Of a stretch of 62,454 nt of DNA, positions 62,333 through 62,454 are shown in pieces (positions within the stretch are counted from its first letter, which is position 1; every line of letters begins with the position of its first letter). The stretch covers positions 1 to 62,454 of the forward strand of contig JBGAPT010000009.1 of the NCBI GenBank assembly GCA_044221135.1. Reading direction: 5' to 3'. A program made the translations under genes and the position numbers. Below the pieces are notes generated by a model. It worked only from the letters and a program-made list of their open reading frames with translations. It was not told where the DNA came from and searched no databases. The DNA is from UBA4722 sp044221135 (GTDB lineage Bacteria; Pseudomonadota; Gammaproteobacteria; DSM-16500).

Positions 62333-62454
62333 CCACACCTACACACCCCTTTTCATCTCAGGCATGATGCACGCTTCTATAAAACGGAGGCATTATGCAA
62401 AAAATACATTCATTAGCAATTAACACAGAGAAAACAGCAAAGCGTGACTATTGG
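62317..62454 (+). mobile_element. Left end of a second IS66-family copy (cut by window edge)
   Basis: The 138 bases from GTATCCGCTAATTTAACC to the window end are the same as the inverted stretch 42887-42750 of the first copy, as far as I can read. The two copies face opposite ways. The element begins with the terminal repeat and the leader of tnpA. Confidence 0.88.
62395..62454 (+). CDS. tnpA: IS66 accessory protein TnpA, first 20 codons
   Basis: ATG 62395 stands behind ACGGAGG. The visible residues MQKIHSLAINTEKTAKRDYW match the beginning of the broken tnpA in the first copy. TnpA is an HTH accessory protein needed with TnpB for IS66 transposition. The frame leaves the window, so its integrity cannot be judged. 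Confidence 0.7.
   Translation, partial: MQKIHSLAINTEKTAKRDYW

Noticed and set aside
40554..62454. A proven composite transposon
   Set aside because: The first IS66 copy has its own matching 8-bp duplications on both sides, showing it inserted alone; the second copy is cut by the window, so its flanks cannot be compared.
1..62454. tRNA, rRNA or riboswitch genes
   Set aside because: I searched by eye for conserved tRNA boxes and rRNA words and found none; a covariance-model scan would be decisive.

Overview
This AT-rich window looks like the genome of a host-associated gammaproteobacterium, most likely a Legionellales/Coxiella-type organism. That assignment is inference: there is no rRNA or core housekeeping gene here. 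It rests on many short exported proteins, Sel1/TPR proteins, a small SET-domain protein, a halovibrin-like exported protein, and large charged or membrane-spanning proteins of unknown function that look like effectors. Decaying genes and transposase remnants add to this picture.

Layout. 1-8,000: the tail of a DUF4143 ATPase, an exported polysaccharide deacetylase, small hypothetical genes, a short membrane protein unusually dense in N-glycosylation sequons, an ABC half-transporter, and a hipBA module preceded by four regularly built operator-like sites. 8,000-11,500: a same-strand block with a hemerythrin-like protein, a DUF748 protein, a four-TM protein, a ferritin-like DUF2383 protein and a repeat-bearing membrane protein. 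11,500-13,100: gene debris, including an internally deleted IS630 transposase, a small gene with an in-frame TGA and a gene broken by an amber codon. 13,100-21,050: a halovibrin-like exported protein, a lipoprotein, a methyltransferase, a full DUF4143 ATPase, several exported proteins, and a tandemly duplicated exported pair.

21,097-38,350 is the centre of interest: a minus-strand array of one 2,592-residue protein and a shorter paralogue broken by two frameshifts. Both share an N-terminal LRR-like region, a membrane region, and two C-terminal AAA+ modules of the MoxR/midasin (AAA_5) type. Between them lies an exported protein with a HipA/PI3-kinase-like catalytic signature, and upstream a multi-TM protein. 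In the full-length protein a transglutaminase-like fold without its catalytic cysteine sits between the membrane region and the ATPase part.

38,500-46,200: a Fic protein with its own operator-like repeats, a small P-loop kinase-like NTPase, a complete but degenerate IS66 element with perfect 8-bp target duplications, and a three-frame broken gene whose end carries three copies of one module. 46,400-62,454: two more sequon-rich single-pass proteins, a Sel1 protein, an MFS exporter plus SGNH hydrolase pair, a VOC protein, a MATE exporter, unknown membrane proteins, a SET protein with a tiny membrane protein, a TPR protein, and the left end of a second IS66 copy in the opposite orientation.

I see no tRNA, rRNA or CRISPR array. 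Several broken reading frames could be true gene decay or base-calling errors; reads are needed to tell.
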